DNA of 64,000 nucleotides from Palsa-459 sp963841965 (GTDB lineage: Bacteria; Actinomycetota; Acidimicrobiia; Acidimicrobiales; RAAP-2). The DNA is taken from positions 124,001-188,000 of the forward strand of contig CAWJES010000013.1 in NCBI GenBank assembly GCA_963841965.1, in the 5' to 3' direction. A model generated the notes under the pieces. The model did not search any database, was not told the DNA's origin, and saw nothing but the letters and a program-made list of their open reading frames with translations. The position numbers and the translations under genes are program-made. This document shows, in pieces, positions 44,175 to 52,122 of this stretch; the first letter of the stretch is position 1, and each line of letters opens with the position of its first letter.

Positions 44175-44909
44175 GTGGAGCGGGATCCTGCGCCGACGCC
44201 GGAGGCTCCCTGCGACGTCCCCGACGACGTGCTCGCGTCCCAGCTCGCGTACTACCGCGCCCGGGCGCCCGAGTACGACGACTGGTTCGCGAGGCGGGGC
44301 CGGTACTTCCGCGGCGAGGAGGCGACTGCCGCGTGGGAGCGCGAGGTCGCCGAGGTGCGCACCATGCTCGACGCACTCGGGCTCACGGACCGCGACGTCC
44401 TGGAGCTCGCGCCGGGCACGGGGATTTGGACCGCGGCGCTGCTGGCCGCGGGCGCGTCGGTCACCGCCGTCGATGCCGCGCCTGAGATGCTCACGATGCT
44501 GCGCGACCGCCTCGGGTCGCCGATGCTCACGACCGTGCTGGCCGACCTGTTCGTCTGGGAGCCGCCCCGCAGGTTCGATGCGGTCGTCTCCTGCTTCTTC
44601 ATGAGCCACGTCCCCGACGAGCGGTTCGACGGCTTCTGCGCCCTCCTCGCGGCCGCGTCGAGGCCGGGGGCCACGATCTTCCTCCTCGACGGGCTCGCGG
44701 AGCCGACGTCGACCGCCCACGACCATGTGCTGCCCGCTCAGGGCGACCAGACCATGACGCGCCGCCTGGACGACGGGCGGACCTTCGAGATCGTGAAGCG
44801 GTTCCGAAGCGGTGAGGAGATCCGCGCGGTGGCGCTGCGGCACGGGCTGTCCGTCGAGGTGGTGACGACACCGACCTACTTCCAGGTGGTGCTCGGCACC
44901 GCGGGCTGA
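44175..44909 (+). CDS. Class I SAM-dependent methyltransferase
   Basis: 244 residues. LELAPGTGIWTAALLAAGASVTAVDAAPEML is motif I and II. FDAVVSCFFMSHVPDERFDGFCALL is the post-II segment and a TIFLLDGLAEP strand follows. The N-terminal YYRARAPEYDDWFARRGRYFRG stretch occurs in UbiE-like small-molecule methyltransferases. It follows the hydrolase gene by 5 bp and converges on the SDR gene with a 4-bp gap. The substrate is unknown. Confidence 0.85.
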   Translation: MERDPAPTPEAPCDVPDDVLASQLAYYRARAPEYDDWFARRGRYFRGEEATAAWEREVAEVRTMLDALGLTDRDVLELAPGTGIWTAALLAAGASVTAVDAAPEMLTMLRDRLGSPMLTTVLADLFVWEPPRRFDAVVSCFFMSHVPDERFDGFCALLAAASRPGATIFLLDGLAEPTSTAHDHVLPAQGDQTMTRRLDDGRTFEIVKRFRSGEEIRAVALRHGLSVEVVTTPTYFQVVLGTAG

Positions 44910-44913
44910 CCTG

Positions 44914-45891
44914 TCAGGCGAGGTCGGCGCCGGAGCGCTGGACGCACCACGCCCAGAGCGCCTCGCGCTGCGCGGGGGTGTCGGACCGCCTCGTGGAGCC
45001 GAGCCGGTGCAGCGCGCGGCGCCTGCGGTCCAGCCAGAACCCGCCCGTGGTCGCGAGCGGGGCGCCGTCGTCCGCCGCGAGCCACACGATCGTGTCCGCG
45101 CCCTGGTCGCCGGAGCGAAGCAGGGGCGCGGTGAGCCTGCGGAAGGTCGGCAGGGATCGCTGGACGCCCGGGGTGTCCGCCCAGCCCGGGTGCATCGCGT
45201 GCACGACGATCCCCTCTGGGCCGAGCCGCTCGCCCATCATCTCGGCCAGGGTCACCTGGGCGCGCTTCGCGCGCGCGTAGGCGGCCGTCCCGTCGTAGTC
45301 CGCGGGCCCCATCTCGAGCCGCTCGACGTCGAGCGGCTGCGAGTACAGGCCACCAGATGCCACCCAGATGATCCGGCCGTGCGAGGAGGCGCGCAGCCGG
45401 TCGAGGAGGAGCGCGGTGAGCAGGAACGGCCCGACCACCTGGCTCGCCACGGTGCGCTCGATGCCCTCGGGCGACGTTGCGTAGGCGGTGTCGAGGGCGC
45501 CCGCGTTGTGAATGAGCACGTCGACCACGTCATGGCGTTCGCAGAGGGCCACCGCCGCGGCTCGGATGCTCCCCAGGTCCGAGGTGTCGGCGACGGTGTA
45601 GTCGACCGACCCGCGCGAGCCGGCGCGCAGCTCGCGGCACACGGCGTCGGCCTTCTTCGCGTTGCGCGCCACGATCTCGACCGTCGCGCCATCGCCCATG
45701 AGCCGTCGTGCGGCGGCGAGGCCGAGGCCCGACGTCGCGCCGGTGATGACGACGACCCGCCCCTCGAGCCGGTAGGACGAGAGGGGCGTCCAGTGCTCCA
45801 CCCTCGAGCGGACGTCGTAGCCGATCCGCGTGAAGCTCGGCGCGATCGCGAACTCGAGGACCTGGTCGACCCCGTCGGCGAAGCCGCTCAC
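44914..45891 (-). CDS. SDR-family oxidoreductase (retinol dehydrogenase/protochlorophyllide reductase-like)
   Basis: 325 residues with an N-terminal extension of about 40. GRVVVITGATSGLGLAAARRL binds the cofactor, HNAGALDTAYATSPEGIE follows, and the catalytic Tyr/Lys lie in YARAKRAQVTLAEMM. VHAMHPGWADTPGVQRSLP is typical of long-chain alcohol SDRs. GTG at 45891 overlaps the SRPBCC stop (GTGA), so it acts with that lipid-binding-fold protein, perhaps on a lipid ligand. Confidence 0.85.
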   Translation of the reverse strand: MSGFADGVDQVLEFAIAPSFTRIGYDVRSRVEHWTPLSSYRLEGRVVVITGATSGLGLAAARRLMGDGATVEIVARNAKKADAVCRELRAGSRGSVDYTVADTSDLGSIRAAAVALCERHDVVDVLIHNAGALDTAYATSPEGIERTVASQVVGPFLLTALLLDRLRASSHGRIIWVASGGLYSQPLDVERLEMGPADYDGTAAYARAKRAQVTLAEMMGERLGPEGIVVHAMHPGWADTPGVQRSLPTFRRLTAPLLRSGDQGADTIVWLAADDGAPLATTGGFWLDRRRRALHRLGSTRRSDTPAQREALWAWCVQRSGADLA

Positions 45892-46334
45892 GCGGGCGGT
45901 GCGGCCTCGGTCAGCACGCGGCGAAGCCCCGCTGCCGCCCGGTCGCCGATGCGCTTGAAGACCGGACCAAGGAACGGGTTGACGAGCCGCCGCACGCCGA
46001 TCATGTCGAGCCGCGCGTCGTAGGTGACGATCGAGCCGTCGCCATCCGGCGCGACGCGCACGATGTCGAACGACTGCAGCGACGGGGTGACGGCCTTGAG
46101 CACGAACCGCTTGGGCGGGTCCCACTCCACGACCTTGTAGCGGAGCACCTGGGTCCGCTTGCCGTTGAGGACCTCGACATCGAACACGGCTCCGAGCCCC
46201 GGCTCGTTGCCGTCCACGGCGCTCACCGACTGCACGCCGGGGTCCCAGCTCTCGAAGTTGTGGACCTCCGCCATGTAGGCGAACGCCACCTCAGGCGACC
46301 ACGGGGACCGCACGGACGTCACGTAATGGGCCAT
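45888..46334 (-). CDS. SRPBCC-family protein
   Basis: 148 residues. HYVTSVRSPWSPEVAFAYMAEVHNFESWDPGV opens the fold and RYKVVEWDPPKRFVLKAV crosses the sheet. A C-terminal RRLVNPFLGPVFKRIGDRAAAGLRRVL helix closes the cavity. The ATG at 46334 stands 6 nt after a TAGGCT hexamer, which excludes the GTG two codons upstream. Coupled to the SDR gene. The ligand is unknown. Confidence 0.82.
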   Translation of the reverse strand: MAHYVTSVRSPWSPEVAFAYMAEVHNFESWDPGVQSVSAVDGNEPGLGAVFDVEVLNGKRTQVLRYKVVEWDPPKRFVLKAVTPSLQSFDIVRVAPDGDGSIVTYDARLDMIGVRRLVNPFLGPVFKRIGDRAAAGLRRVLTEAAPPA

Positions 46335-46340
46335 GCCCAC

Positions 46341-46346
46341 AGCCTA
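46341..46346 (-). promoter_or_regulatory. -10 hexamer of the SRPBCC-SDR operon (leaderless)
   Basis: TAGGCT on the minus strand with 6 nt to the ATG at 46334. Confidence 0.5.
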
Positions 46347-46440
46347 GGGACGCCCTGTTTGGCTGGATGCGCTGCGCGTCATCCGCCCGCCCGCTGCACG
46401 GCGACGTCACGGCGGCCCCGGTTCGTCGTAGAAATGGGGC

Positions 46441-47607
46441 ATGGGACTGCGTCGAACGGGCAGGGCTGGCGCCGGCGTCGTCGGCGCTCTGTGCGCCGGC
46501 CTGGTCGCCGTCGGCCTCTCCGCGTGCGGCGGGGCGGCCGTCACGGACGCGACGTCCCCGCGCGCGTGCACGAACGCGTCCGAGCTCGCGACCTGGCCGC
46601 TCGCCCGCCTCGCGAACGAGACCGTGGCCGTGCCCACCCAGGCCGTGGACACGGCGAGCCTCGCGGCCCTCGTGAAGGAGAACTACGGCGGGATCCTCCT
46701 GTTCGGCACGACCGCGCCGAAGAACCTCGGCGCGACGATCACGAAGCTCGATGCGACGACCGGGGGTGCGGGGCTGCTGATCATGACCGACGAGGAGGGC
46801 GGCGGCGTCATGCGCCTCGACAACCTCGTCACCGCGATCCCGTGGGCCCAGACCATGGGCAAGACGATGACCCCGGCGCAGATCACGGCCGTGGCGCGAC
46901 GGGTCGGCGCCCAGCTGCTGGCGGCAGGGGTCAACATGGACCTGGCGCCCGTCCTCGACGTCGACGGCAGGGCCGTCTACCCCGGGGCCGCGGATCCCGA
47001 CGGCTTCCGCTCCTTCAGCGGGAGCACCGCCACAGTCATCGCCGACGGCACGGCGTTCATGCAGGGCCTCGCCCAGTCAGGGGTGATCCCGGTCGCGAAG
47101 CACTTCCCCGGACTCGGCGGCTCCTCGGGGAACACGGACGACGGCCCGGCGTCGACGCTCCCGTGGACGACGCTCGAGGCCGGCGGCCTGCGCACCTTCG
47201 CAGCGGCGATCGCCAAGGGGGTGCCCTCGATCATGGTGTCGAACGCGACGGTCCCTGGGCTGAGCTCGATCCCCGCGTCGCTCTCCGCCACGGTGATGAC
47301 GACCGAGCTGCGACAGAAGCTCCACTTCACGGGGCTCGTCATGACCGACTCGCTGACCGCGGGCGCGATCTCGGCGCTGCACATCTCGGTGCCCACCGCG
47401 GCGGCGCGTGCGGTGATCGCGGGCGCGGACCTGGTGCTCCTCGGCGACCTGGGCTCCGTCAAGGCCGACGTCGCGCTCGCGAAGCAGACGAGCCAGGGGA
47501 TCGTCCTCGCCGTCGAGCACGGCCAGCTCTCCCGCGCGCAACTCACGTCGGCCGTGCTCGACGACCTCACCGCACGGCACGCACTGCTCTGCACCGCCGC
47601 GCCTTGA
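46441..47607 (+). CDS. GH3-family (NagZ/LpqI-like) lipoprotein, missing the acid/base His
   Basis: 388-residue lipoprotein. The signal peptide ends in lipobox VGLSAC with Cys29 as the lipid anchor. The (beta/alpha)8 domain contains MTDEEGGGVMRL, DLAPVLDVD, KHFPGLGGSSG and GLVMTDSLTAGAI, where Asp303 is the probable nucleophile. In NagZ the KHFPGHG loop continues to a DSH triplet whose His is the acid/base. Here the corresponding stretch is NTDDGPAST, with no His. It may use another acid, act as a phosphorylase-like enzyme or be non-catalytic. Its target would be cell-wall amino sugars, if active. Confidence 0.78.
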   Translation: MGLRRTGRAGAGVVGALCAGLVAVGLSACGGAAVTDATSPRACTNASELATWPLARLANETVAVPTQAVDTASLAALVKENYGGILLFGTTAPKNLGATITKLDATTGGAGLLIMTDEEGGGVMRLDNLVTAIPWAQTMGKTMTPAQITAVARRVGAQLLAAGVNMDLAPVLDVDGRAVYPGAADPDGFRSFSGSTATVIADGTAFMQGLAQSGVIPVAKHFPGLGGSSGNTDDGPASTLPWTTLEAGGLRTFAAAIAKGVPSIMVSNATVPGLSSIPASLSATVMTTELRQKLHFTGLVMTDSLTAGAISALHISVPTAAARAVIAGADLVLLGDLGSVKADVALAKQTSQGIVLAVEHGQLSRAQLTSAVLDDLTARHALLCTAAP

Positions 47608-47632
47608 CGGGCGCACCGGGCAGTACATTCGC

Positions 47633-48196
47633 ATGATCAGCGCCCCGGACAACGCGGCAGGCTCGTCGGCGCGCAGGTGGAGCGCCGTCGCGTTCCTCGC
47701 GATCGCCGCGGTGATCTTCGCGGGGCTCGCCATCGCCATCGCCTCGCACGCGCTCTTCGCCACGACGCCCGTGACGCTGACCGGGACGGTGCGGGTGGCG
47801 GACGCGACGGTGACGCAGGCGCCCGGTGACGGCGTGTCGGCCGTCTCGCTCCGCTTCGCGAACCACATGAACCATCCCGTCGAGATCGTGTCGGTCTCGA
47901 GCCCCGAGGCCGCGGCGGGCATGCTGCAGTACGACCAGGACATGCTCGTGCGGTCCGACCCGCTCACCGAGGTCGCGAGCCTCCAGGCCCCGGCGGGCAG
48001 GGTCGTCGTGCTGAGCGTCCGCGGCTACGGCGCGATGCTCATGGCGACGCACCAGGCTCTCGTCGTCAACGGGCGCGTCCCCCTCGAGGTGGCGTGGGTG
48101 GATGCCAACGGCACGCATCACGTGTCGCTGGTCTTCGCTCGCGTCGTGGCGCGCCCCGCGCACCTCCACTTCGGATCCATGGGCACGGGGACCTAA
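47633..48196 (+). CDS. Membrane-anchored PCu(A)C-like protein
   Basis: 187 residues. One N-terminal span (AVAFLAIAAVIFAGLAIAIA, about 19-38) leads to an outside domain. That domain, AVSLRFANHMNHPVEIVSVSSPEAA followed by LQAPAGRVVVLSVRGYGAML and NGRVPLEVAWVDANGTHHV, has the order of a PCu(A)C copper chaperone (DUF461) domain. The Met/His copper ligands are not clearly conserved, so copper binding is doubtful. It follows the GH3-like lipoprotein by 25 bp. Confidence 0.55.
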   Translation: MISAPDNAAGSSARRWSAVAFLAIAAVIFAGLAIAIASHALFATTPVTLTGTVRVADATVTQAPGDGVSAVSLRFANHMNHPVEIVSVSSPEAAAGMLQYDQDMLVRSDPLTEVASLQAPAGRVVVLSVRGYGAMLMATHQALVVNGRVPLEVAWVDANGTHHVSLVFARVVARPAHLHFGSMGTGT

Positions 48197-48256
48197 GCGG
48201 AGCCGACGGGCGGCACGACCACAGGGTGGCTCGCCCACCTGGCAGTTCACGCGCAG

Positions 48257-48341
48257 CGGAGGGAGTGGGATTTGAACCCACGGTGGGTCGCCCCACGCCG
48301 GTTTTCAAGACCGGTCCATTCGGCCGCTCTGGCATCCCTCC
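48257..48341 (-). tRNA. tRNA-Ser (anticodon TGA)
   Basis: 85-nt class II tRNA on the minus strand. The acceptor stem pairs GGAGGGA with TCCCTCC. The anticodon stem-loop is CCGGT-CTTGAAA-ACCGG, giving TGA, which reads UCA. The long variable arm is GTGGG-GCGA-CCCAC and the T arm GTGGG-TTCAAAT-CCCAC. The discriminator is G and CCA is not encoded. Confidence 0.95.
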
Positions 48342-48415
48342 GGGCGGAAGGGTAGTGCAGCCCCGAGAAGGGGGACCCGCAGCGCTGTGATGGGGCGCCG
48401 TCAGCGCGGTCCGGC

Positions 48416-50242
48416 TCAGTCGCGCTTGGCGTGCGAGCGCTGGCGCCCGCGGGTCTGCTGGTCGAGGACCACCTTGCGCAGGCGCACGGATTCGGGCGTG
48501 ACCTCGACGCACTCGTCCTCGCCGATGAACTCGAGCGCCTGCTCGAGGCTGAACACGGTCGGAGGGGTCATCTTCTCGAGGTCGTCGGAGCCGGCGGCCC
48601 GGTGGTTGGTGAGCTTCTTCTCCTTGGTCGGGTTGACGTCCATCTCCTCTGAGCGGGCGTTCTCCCCGACGATCATCCCCTCGTAGACCTCGGTGCCGGC
48701 GTCGACGAACATCGTGCCGCGCTCCTGCAGCGAGGTCAGGGCGTGCCCCGTGGTCGCACCCTTGCGGTCGGCCACCATGACGCCGCTGCGCCGCGTGCGC
48801 AGCTCGCCGAGCCAGGGGGCCCAGCCATCGCCGACGTGGTTGAGCACGCCCGTCCCGCGGGTCTCGGTCATGAACTCGGTCCGCACGCCGATGAGCCCGC
48901 GCGCGGGCACCCGCCAGTCGAGGCGGACCCAGCCCGTGCCGTGGTTCACCATCTCGAGCAGGGATCCCTTGCGCGTGGAGAACAGGGTGGTCACGGCGCC
49001 CACGTGCTCCTCGGGGATGTCGATCGTCACGCGTTCCATCGGCTCGTTGCGCTTGCCGTCGATCTCCTTGGTCACGACCTGCGGCTTCCCCACCGTGAGC
49101 TCGAAGCCCTCGCGGCGCATCGTCTCGATCAGGATCGCGAGCTGCAGCTCGCCGCGGCCGTGCACCTCCCAGGCGTCCGGCCGCTCGGTCGGGTTCACCC
49201 GGAGCGAGACATTGCCCACGAGCTCCTGGTCGAGCCGGTTCTTGACCATGCGGGCGGTCAGGCGCGAGCCCTCGCGGCCCGCCATCGGCGACGTGTTGAT
49301 CCCGATCGTCATCGAGAGGCTCGGCTCGTCGACGTGCAGCGGGGGCAGCGGCGTCGGGTTGGCGGGGTCGGCCAGCGTCTCGCCGATCGTGATCTCGGCG
49401 ATGCCGGCGATCGCCACGATGTCACCGGGACCCGCGGACTGCGCAGGCACGCGCTCGAGCGCCTGGGTGATGTACATCTCGGTGAGCTTGACGTTCTCGA
49501 CGGTCCCGTCGAGCCGGCACCATGCGACGGTCTGGCCGCGCTCCAGGTTCCCCGACATGATCCGGACCAGGGCGAGCCGCCCGACGTAGGGGGAGGCGTC
49601 CAGGTTGCACACGAGCGCCTGGAGGGGCGCACCCTCGACGAACGCGGGCGGCGGCACGAAGGCGACGATGGTCTCGAACAGCTCGGTGAGGTCCTTCGCC
49701 TTCTCCGTCGGGTCCGTCGACGCCCATCCCTCGCGGGAGCTGGCGTAGAGGACGGGGAAGGAGATCTGGTGCTCGTCCGCGTCGAGGTCCAAGAACAGCT
49801 CCTCGATCTCGTGGATGACCTCGGCGGGCCTCGCGTCGGGCCGGTCGACCTTGTTCACGACGACGATGACCGGGAGGCGCTTCTCCAGGGTCTTGCGCAG
49901 CACGAACCGGGTCTGGGGCAGCGGACCCTCGGCGGCGTCCACGAGCAGCAGCACGCCGTCGACCATGGCGAGGCCGCGCTCGACCTCGCCCCCGAAGTCG
50001 GCGTGGCCGGGGGTGTCGATGATGTTGATCGTCGTGTGCTCCCAGACGATCGCCGTGTTCTTCGCGAGGATCGTGATGCCCTTCTCGCGCTCGAGGTCGC
50101 CCGAGTCCATGACGCGGTCGGTCAGCTCCTCGTGGGCGCTGAACGCCCCGGTCTGGCGCAGCATGGCGTCGACCAGGGTTGTCTTGCCGTGGTCGACGTG
50201 GGCGATGATCGCGATGTTTCGGAGATGGAGTCTGGGGTGCAT
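48416..50242 (-). CDS. typA: Ribosome-associated GTPase TypA/BipA
   Basis: 608-residue translational GTPase of the EF-G type. G1 is AHVDHGKTT, G2 includes REKGITI, G3 is DTPGHADFGG, G4 is NKVDRPDA and G5 a YASSREGW segment. Domains II, III and V follow, then the TypA-specific C-terminal domain (TKEKKLTNHRAAGSDD onward). It aids ribosome assembly and stress adaptation. ATG at 50242. A TAGCCT hexamer at 50253-50258 overlaps the stop of the upstream gene, so it can be transcribed separately. Confidence 0.94.
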   Translation of the reverse strand: MHPRLHLRNIAIIAHVDHGKTTLVDAMLRQTGAFSAHEELTDRVMDSGDLEREKGITILAKNTAIVWEHTTINIIDTPGHADFGGEVERGLAMVDGVLLLVDAAEGPLPQTRFVLRKTLEKRLPVIVVVNKVDRPDARPAEVIHEIEELFLDLDADEHQISFPVLYASSREGWASTDPTEKAKDLTELFETIVAFVPPPAFVEGAPLQALVCNLDASPYVGRLALVRIMSGNLERGQTVAWCRLDGTVENVKLTEMYITQALERVPAQSAGPGDIVAIAGIAEITIGETLADPANPTPLPPLHVDEPSLSMTIGINTSPMAGREGSRLTARMVKNRLDQELVGNVSLRVNPTERPDAWEVHGRGELQLAILIETMRREGFELTVGKPQVVTKEIDGKRNEPMERVTIDIPEEHVGAVTTLFSTRKGSLLEMVNHGTGWVRLDWRVPARGLIGVRTEFMTETRGTGVLNHVGDGWAPWLGELRTRRSGVMVADRKGATTGHALTSLQERGTMFVDAGTEVYEGMIVGENARSEEMDVNPTKEKKLTNHRAAGSDDLEKMTPPTVFSLEQALEFIGEDECVEVTPESVRLRKVVLDQQTRGRQRSHAKRD

Positions 50243-50255
50243 GGGCCCCTAAAGG

Positions 50256-51128
50256 CTAGGCGTTGAATCGCATCACGCGGCCTCGGGCACCGAATCGAGC
50301 GTCTGGAGGGGCCGTGCGAGCCGCTCGGCGGCGACGAGCACACTCGCGAGCTGCAGCTCGTGCGACGTCTCCATCGAACGCGACGACGAGGGTCACACCG
50401 GCGTCGGGCCAGACCCCGACGACCCGTGCGGGCAGGGGTCGCTCGGGTGCCGACAGCGCATCGACCAGCCCGTCGAGTGCGAGACCCTCCACGGCGCGGG
50501 GTCCGGGCAGCCCGTCGCGCAGGCGCAGCAGGGAGAGCCTGCAGTCGGCTCCCGACGGCGCGCCGACCGCCGCATCGCGGCGACCGTGGAGCGTGACGGG
50601 AGCGCCGGGAACCTCGAACCACGCATCGGGGATGCCCACGGCGACGGAACCGAGGGGACTCGACGTCTCGACGCATCCGAGCAGCGAGGTCGCCCATCCT
50701 GCGGCCTCGAGCGCGCAGAGCGACCGGACGACCTCGGGAGCGCTGGCGAGCCAAAGGGCGAGGCCGCCGGGGCGCGTCCCGGGCCGGACGCTCCGGGTGG
50801 CCAGCCGGTCGACCTCGCTCGCTGCGGCGGTGAGGGGATCGCCGGCGACGCCGGACGCGACGGCACGGGCTGCCGGTGTGCCGAGGACCCGTCGTGCGGC
50901 CCGGGCGTTCCAGAGGAACGGGCCGGTGAACGACGGGGCGCCCTTCTCGACGACGTACCCGTCGACCCGGTGCCGCGGGCCCCCTCGCCTCGGGAGGATC
51001 GCACGCAGCCGGGTCGAGAGGGCGACGCGAAGGCGAGCGTCGAGCACCTCGGCCGGAGGCGACGGCTCCCGCAGGATCGCGGCGACCTCTCCCGCTGAGG
51101 CGTTGCGCAGATGGACGGCGCTCGTCAT
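50256..51128 (-). CDS. Uncharacterised protein paired with a PD-(D/E)XK-like protein
   Basis: 290 residues, no family recognised. It is alpha/beta in character, with a basic N-terminal half (ARLRVALSTRLRAILPRRGG), a VDGYVVEKGAPSF strand and a C-terminal VVGVWPDAGVTLVVAFDGDV pair followed by an Arg-rich tail. There is no signal peptide or membrane span, so it should be cytoplasmic, and the basic regions suggest nucleic acid contact. ATG at 51128 overlaps the upstream stop (ATGA), so the two products probably work together. Confidence 0.6.
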   Translation of the reverse strand: MTSAVHLRNASAGEVAAILREPSPPAEVLDARLRVALSTRLRAILPRRGGPRHRVDGYVVEKGAPSFTGPFLWNARAARRVLGTPAARAVASGVAGDPLTAAASEVDRLATRSVRPGTRPGGLALWLASAPEVVRSLCALEAAGWATSLLGCVETSSPLGSVAVGIPDAWFEVPGAPVTLHGRRDAAVGAPSGADCRLSLLRLRDGLPGPRAVEGLALDGLVDALSAPERPLPARVVGVWPDAGVTLVVAFDGDVARAAARECARRRRAARTAPPDARFGARGRVMRFNA

Positions 51129-51913
51129 CGCCCGCCGCATTCCGACACCGCTTGCAGCACATCGCCGACCGCCGCTGCGAGCAGGGTGGGGGTGACGTCG
51201 TGGACCACGAAGGCGCCGTCGGCGGTCGACATCGCGGCCACCCGCAGGGGCGTCTCGCCGGTCCGCAGCGTCTCGAGCAGCGCGAGGTACGCGAGGACGC
51301 GCTCGTGCCGTGCTTCGAGCACCGACGTCGTGACCTCGATCAGGCAGACGTTCGCCCGCTCCCCGCCGGATGCTCCGAGTGCCACGTCGACGATGCCGCG
51401 CAGCTGGACACCGCCGCCGGCGAGCGGGATGGCCTGTCGGACACCGCAGCGCGGCATCCACCTCGGCGACACGCGGGGGAAGCGATCGGCGAGCACGGAT
51501 GCGTGCGCCAGGACCTCGGCGTGCAGGCGGGCGTGGTCGTCGGGATCGAGGTCGCACAGCATGGTCACGAGGTCGTCATCCCTGCCGGACGCCTCGAGCG
51601 CGCACGCGGCGTCGTCGAACGGGTCCGAGGGCTCGACGCCCGCGACATGCAGCCGGACCAGCTGAGCCACGAGCGATCCGCGCAGGAGCGCGGTCGCCCC
51701 ACCACGCGGCGCCGAGCCCGCGATCGAGCTGGTCGAGAGGCGCACTGACCCGGCTGACGGCGCTCCGAGGGCGGCGAAGACACCGTCCTCGAGCCACGCC
51801 CGGAGTCCCGACGCGATCCCCCGGTCGACTGCCGGACGCAGGGCCGGCGTCCCGCGCAGCGCCCCAAGCAGGTCGCCCTCGGACGTCGGGAGGGGGGTCT
51901 GGAGCAGTGCCAC
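51125..51913 (-). CDS. PD-(D/E)XK nuclease-like protein, degenerate
   Basis: 262 residues. The C-terminal half QLRGIVDVALG then VCLIEVTTSVLEARHERVLAYLALLET has the beta-hairpin, Asp, Glu-x-X and following helix of a RecB/Cas4-like PD-(D/E)XK core. However, the expected Lys is Thr (EVTT), so cleavage activity is uncertain. The N-terminal half is helical. GTG at 51913 is chosen because a CACACT hexamer lies 6 nt upstream. The divergent neighbour region leads to the Lhr helicase, suggesting a DNA or RNA processing context. Confidence 0.55.
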   Translation of the reverse strand: MALLQTPLPTSEGDLLGALRGTPALRPAVDRGIASGLRAWLEDGVFAALGAPSAGSVRLSTSSIAGSAPRGGATALLRGSLVAQLVRLHVAGVEPSDPFDDAACALEASGRDDDLVTMLCDLDPDDHARLHAEVLAHASVLADRFPRVSPRWMPRCGVRQAIPLAGGGVQLRGIVDVALGASGGERANVCLIEVTTSVLEARHERVLAYLALLETLRTGETPLRVAAMSTADGAFVVHDVTPTLLAAAVGDVLQAVSECGGR

Positions 51914-51947
51914 GAGGTGAGTGTGGAGTCCCGCTGTGACAGTCGCG

Positions 51948-51953
51948 TAGGTT
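51948..51953 (+). promoter_or_regulatory. -10 hexamer of the membrane microprotein gene (leaderless)
   Basis: TAGGTT, 6 nt, then GTG at 51960. This matches the promoter layout of many larger genes in the window. Confidence 0.5.
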
Positions 51954-51959
51954 GCATCC

Positions 51960-52097
51960 GTGCTCGCGTCGGCATTCGCTGTCGTCTTCTCGATCTTCCT
52001 CGTGGCCCTCGCGGTCCTGTGCGTCGCGGTCATCGTCTGGGCGGTGCGACGGGACCGGTCGAACTGGCGCGACTGGCACAGCCGCCGGGGCGAATGA
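51960..52097 (+). CDS. 45-residue single-span membrane microprotein
   Basis: GTG to TGA, 46 codons. One hydrophobic span (FAVVFSIFLVALAVLCVAV, about residues 6-24) is followed by a positively charged cytoplasmic tail with WAVRRDRSNWRDWHSRRGE. The perfect -10/GTG spacing and strong codon-level hydrophobicity support a real gene. No family is recognised. It ends 25 bp before lhr. Confidence 0.6.
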   Translation: MLASAFAVVFSIFLVALAVLCVAVIVWAVRRDRSNWRDWHSRRGE

Positions 52098-52122
52098 GAC
52101 ACGTCTCTGCTGAAATGGGGCG

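Noticed and set aside
44906..44917. Short palindrome CTGAC-CT-GTCAG at the convergent ends of the methyltransferase and SDR genes
   Set aside because: Five-base arms and no T-run, likely a by-product of two facing TGA stop codons.
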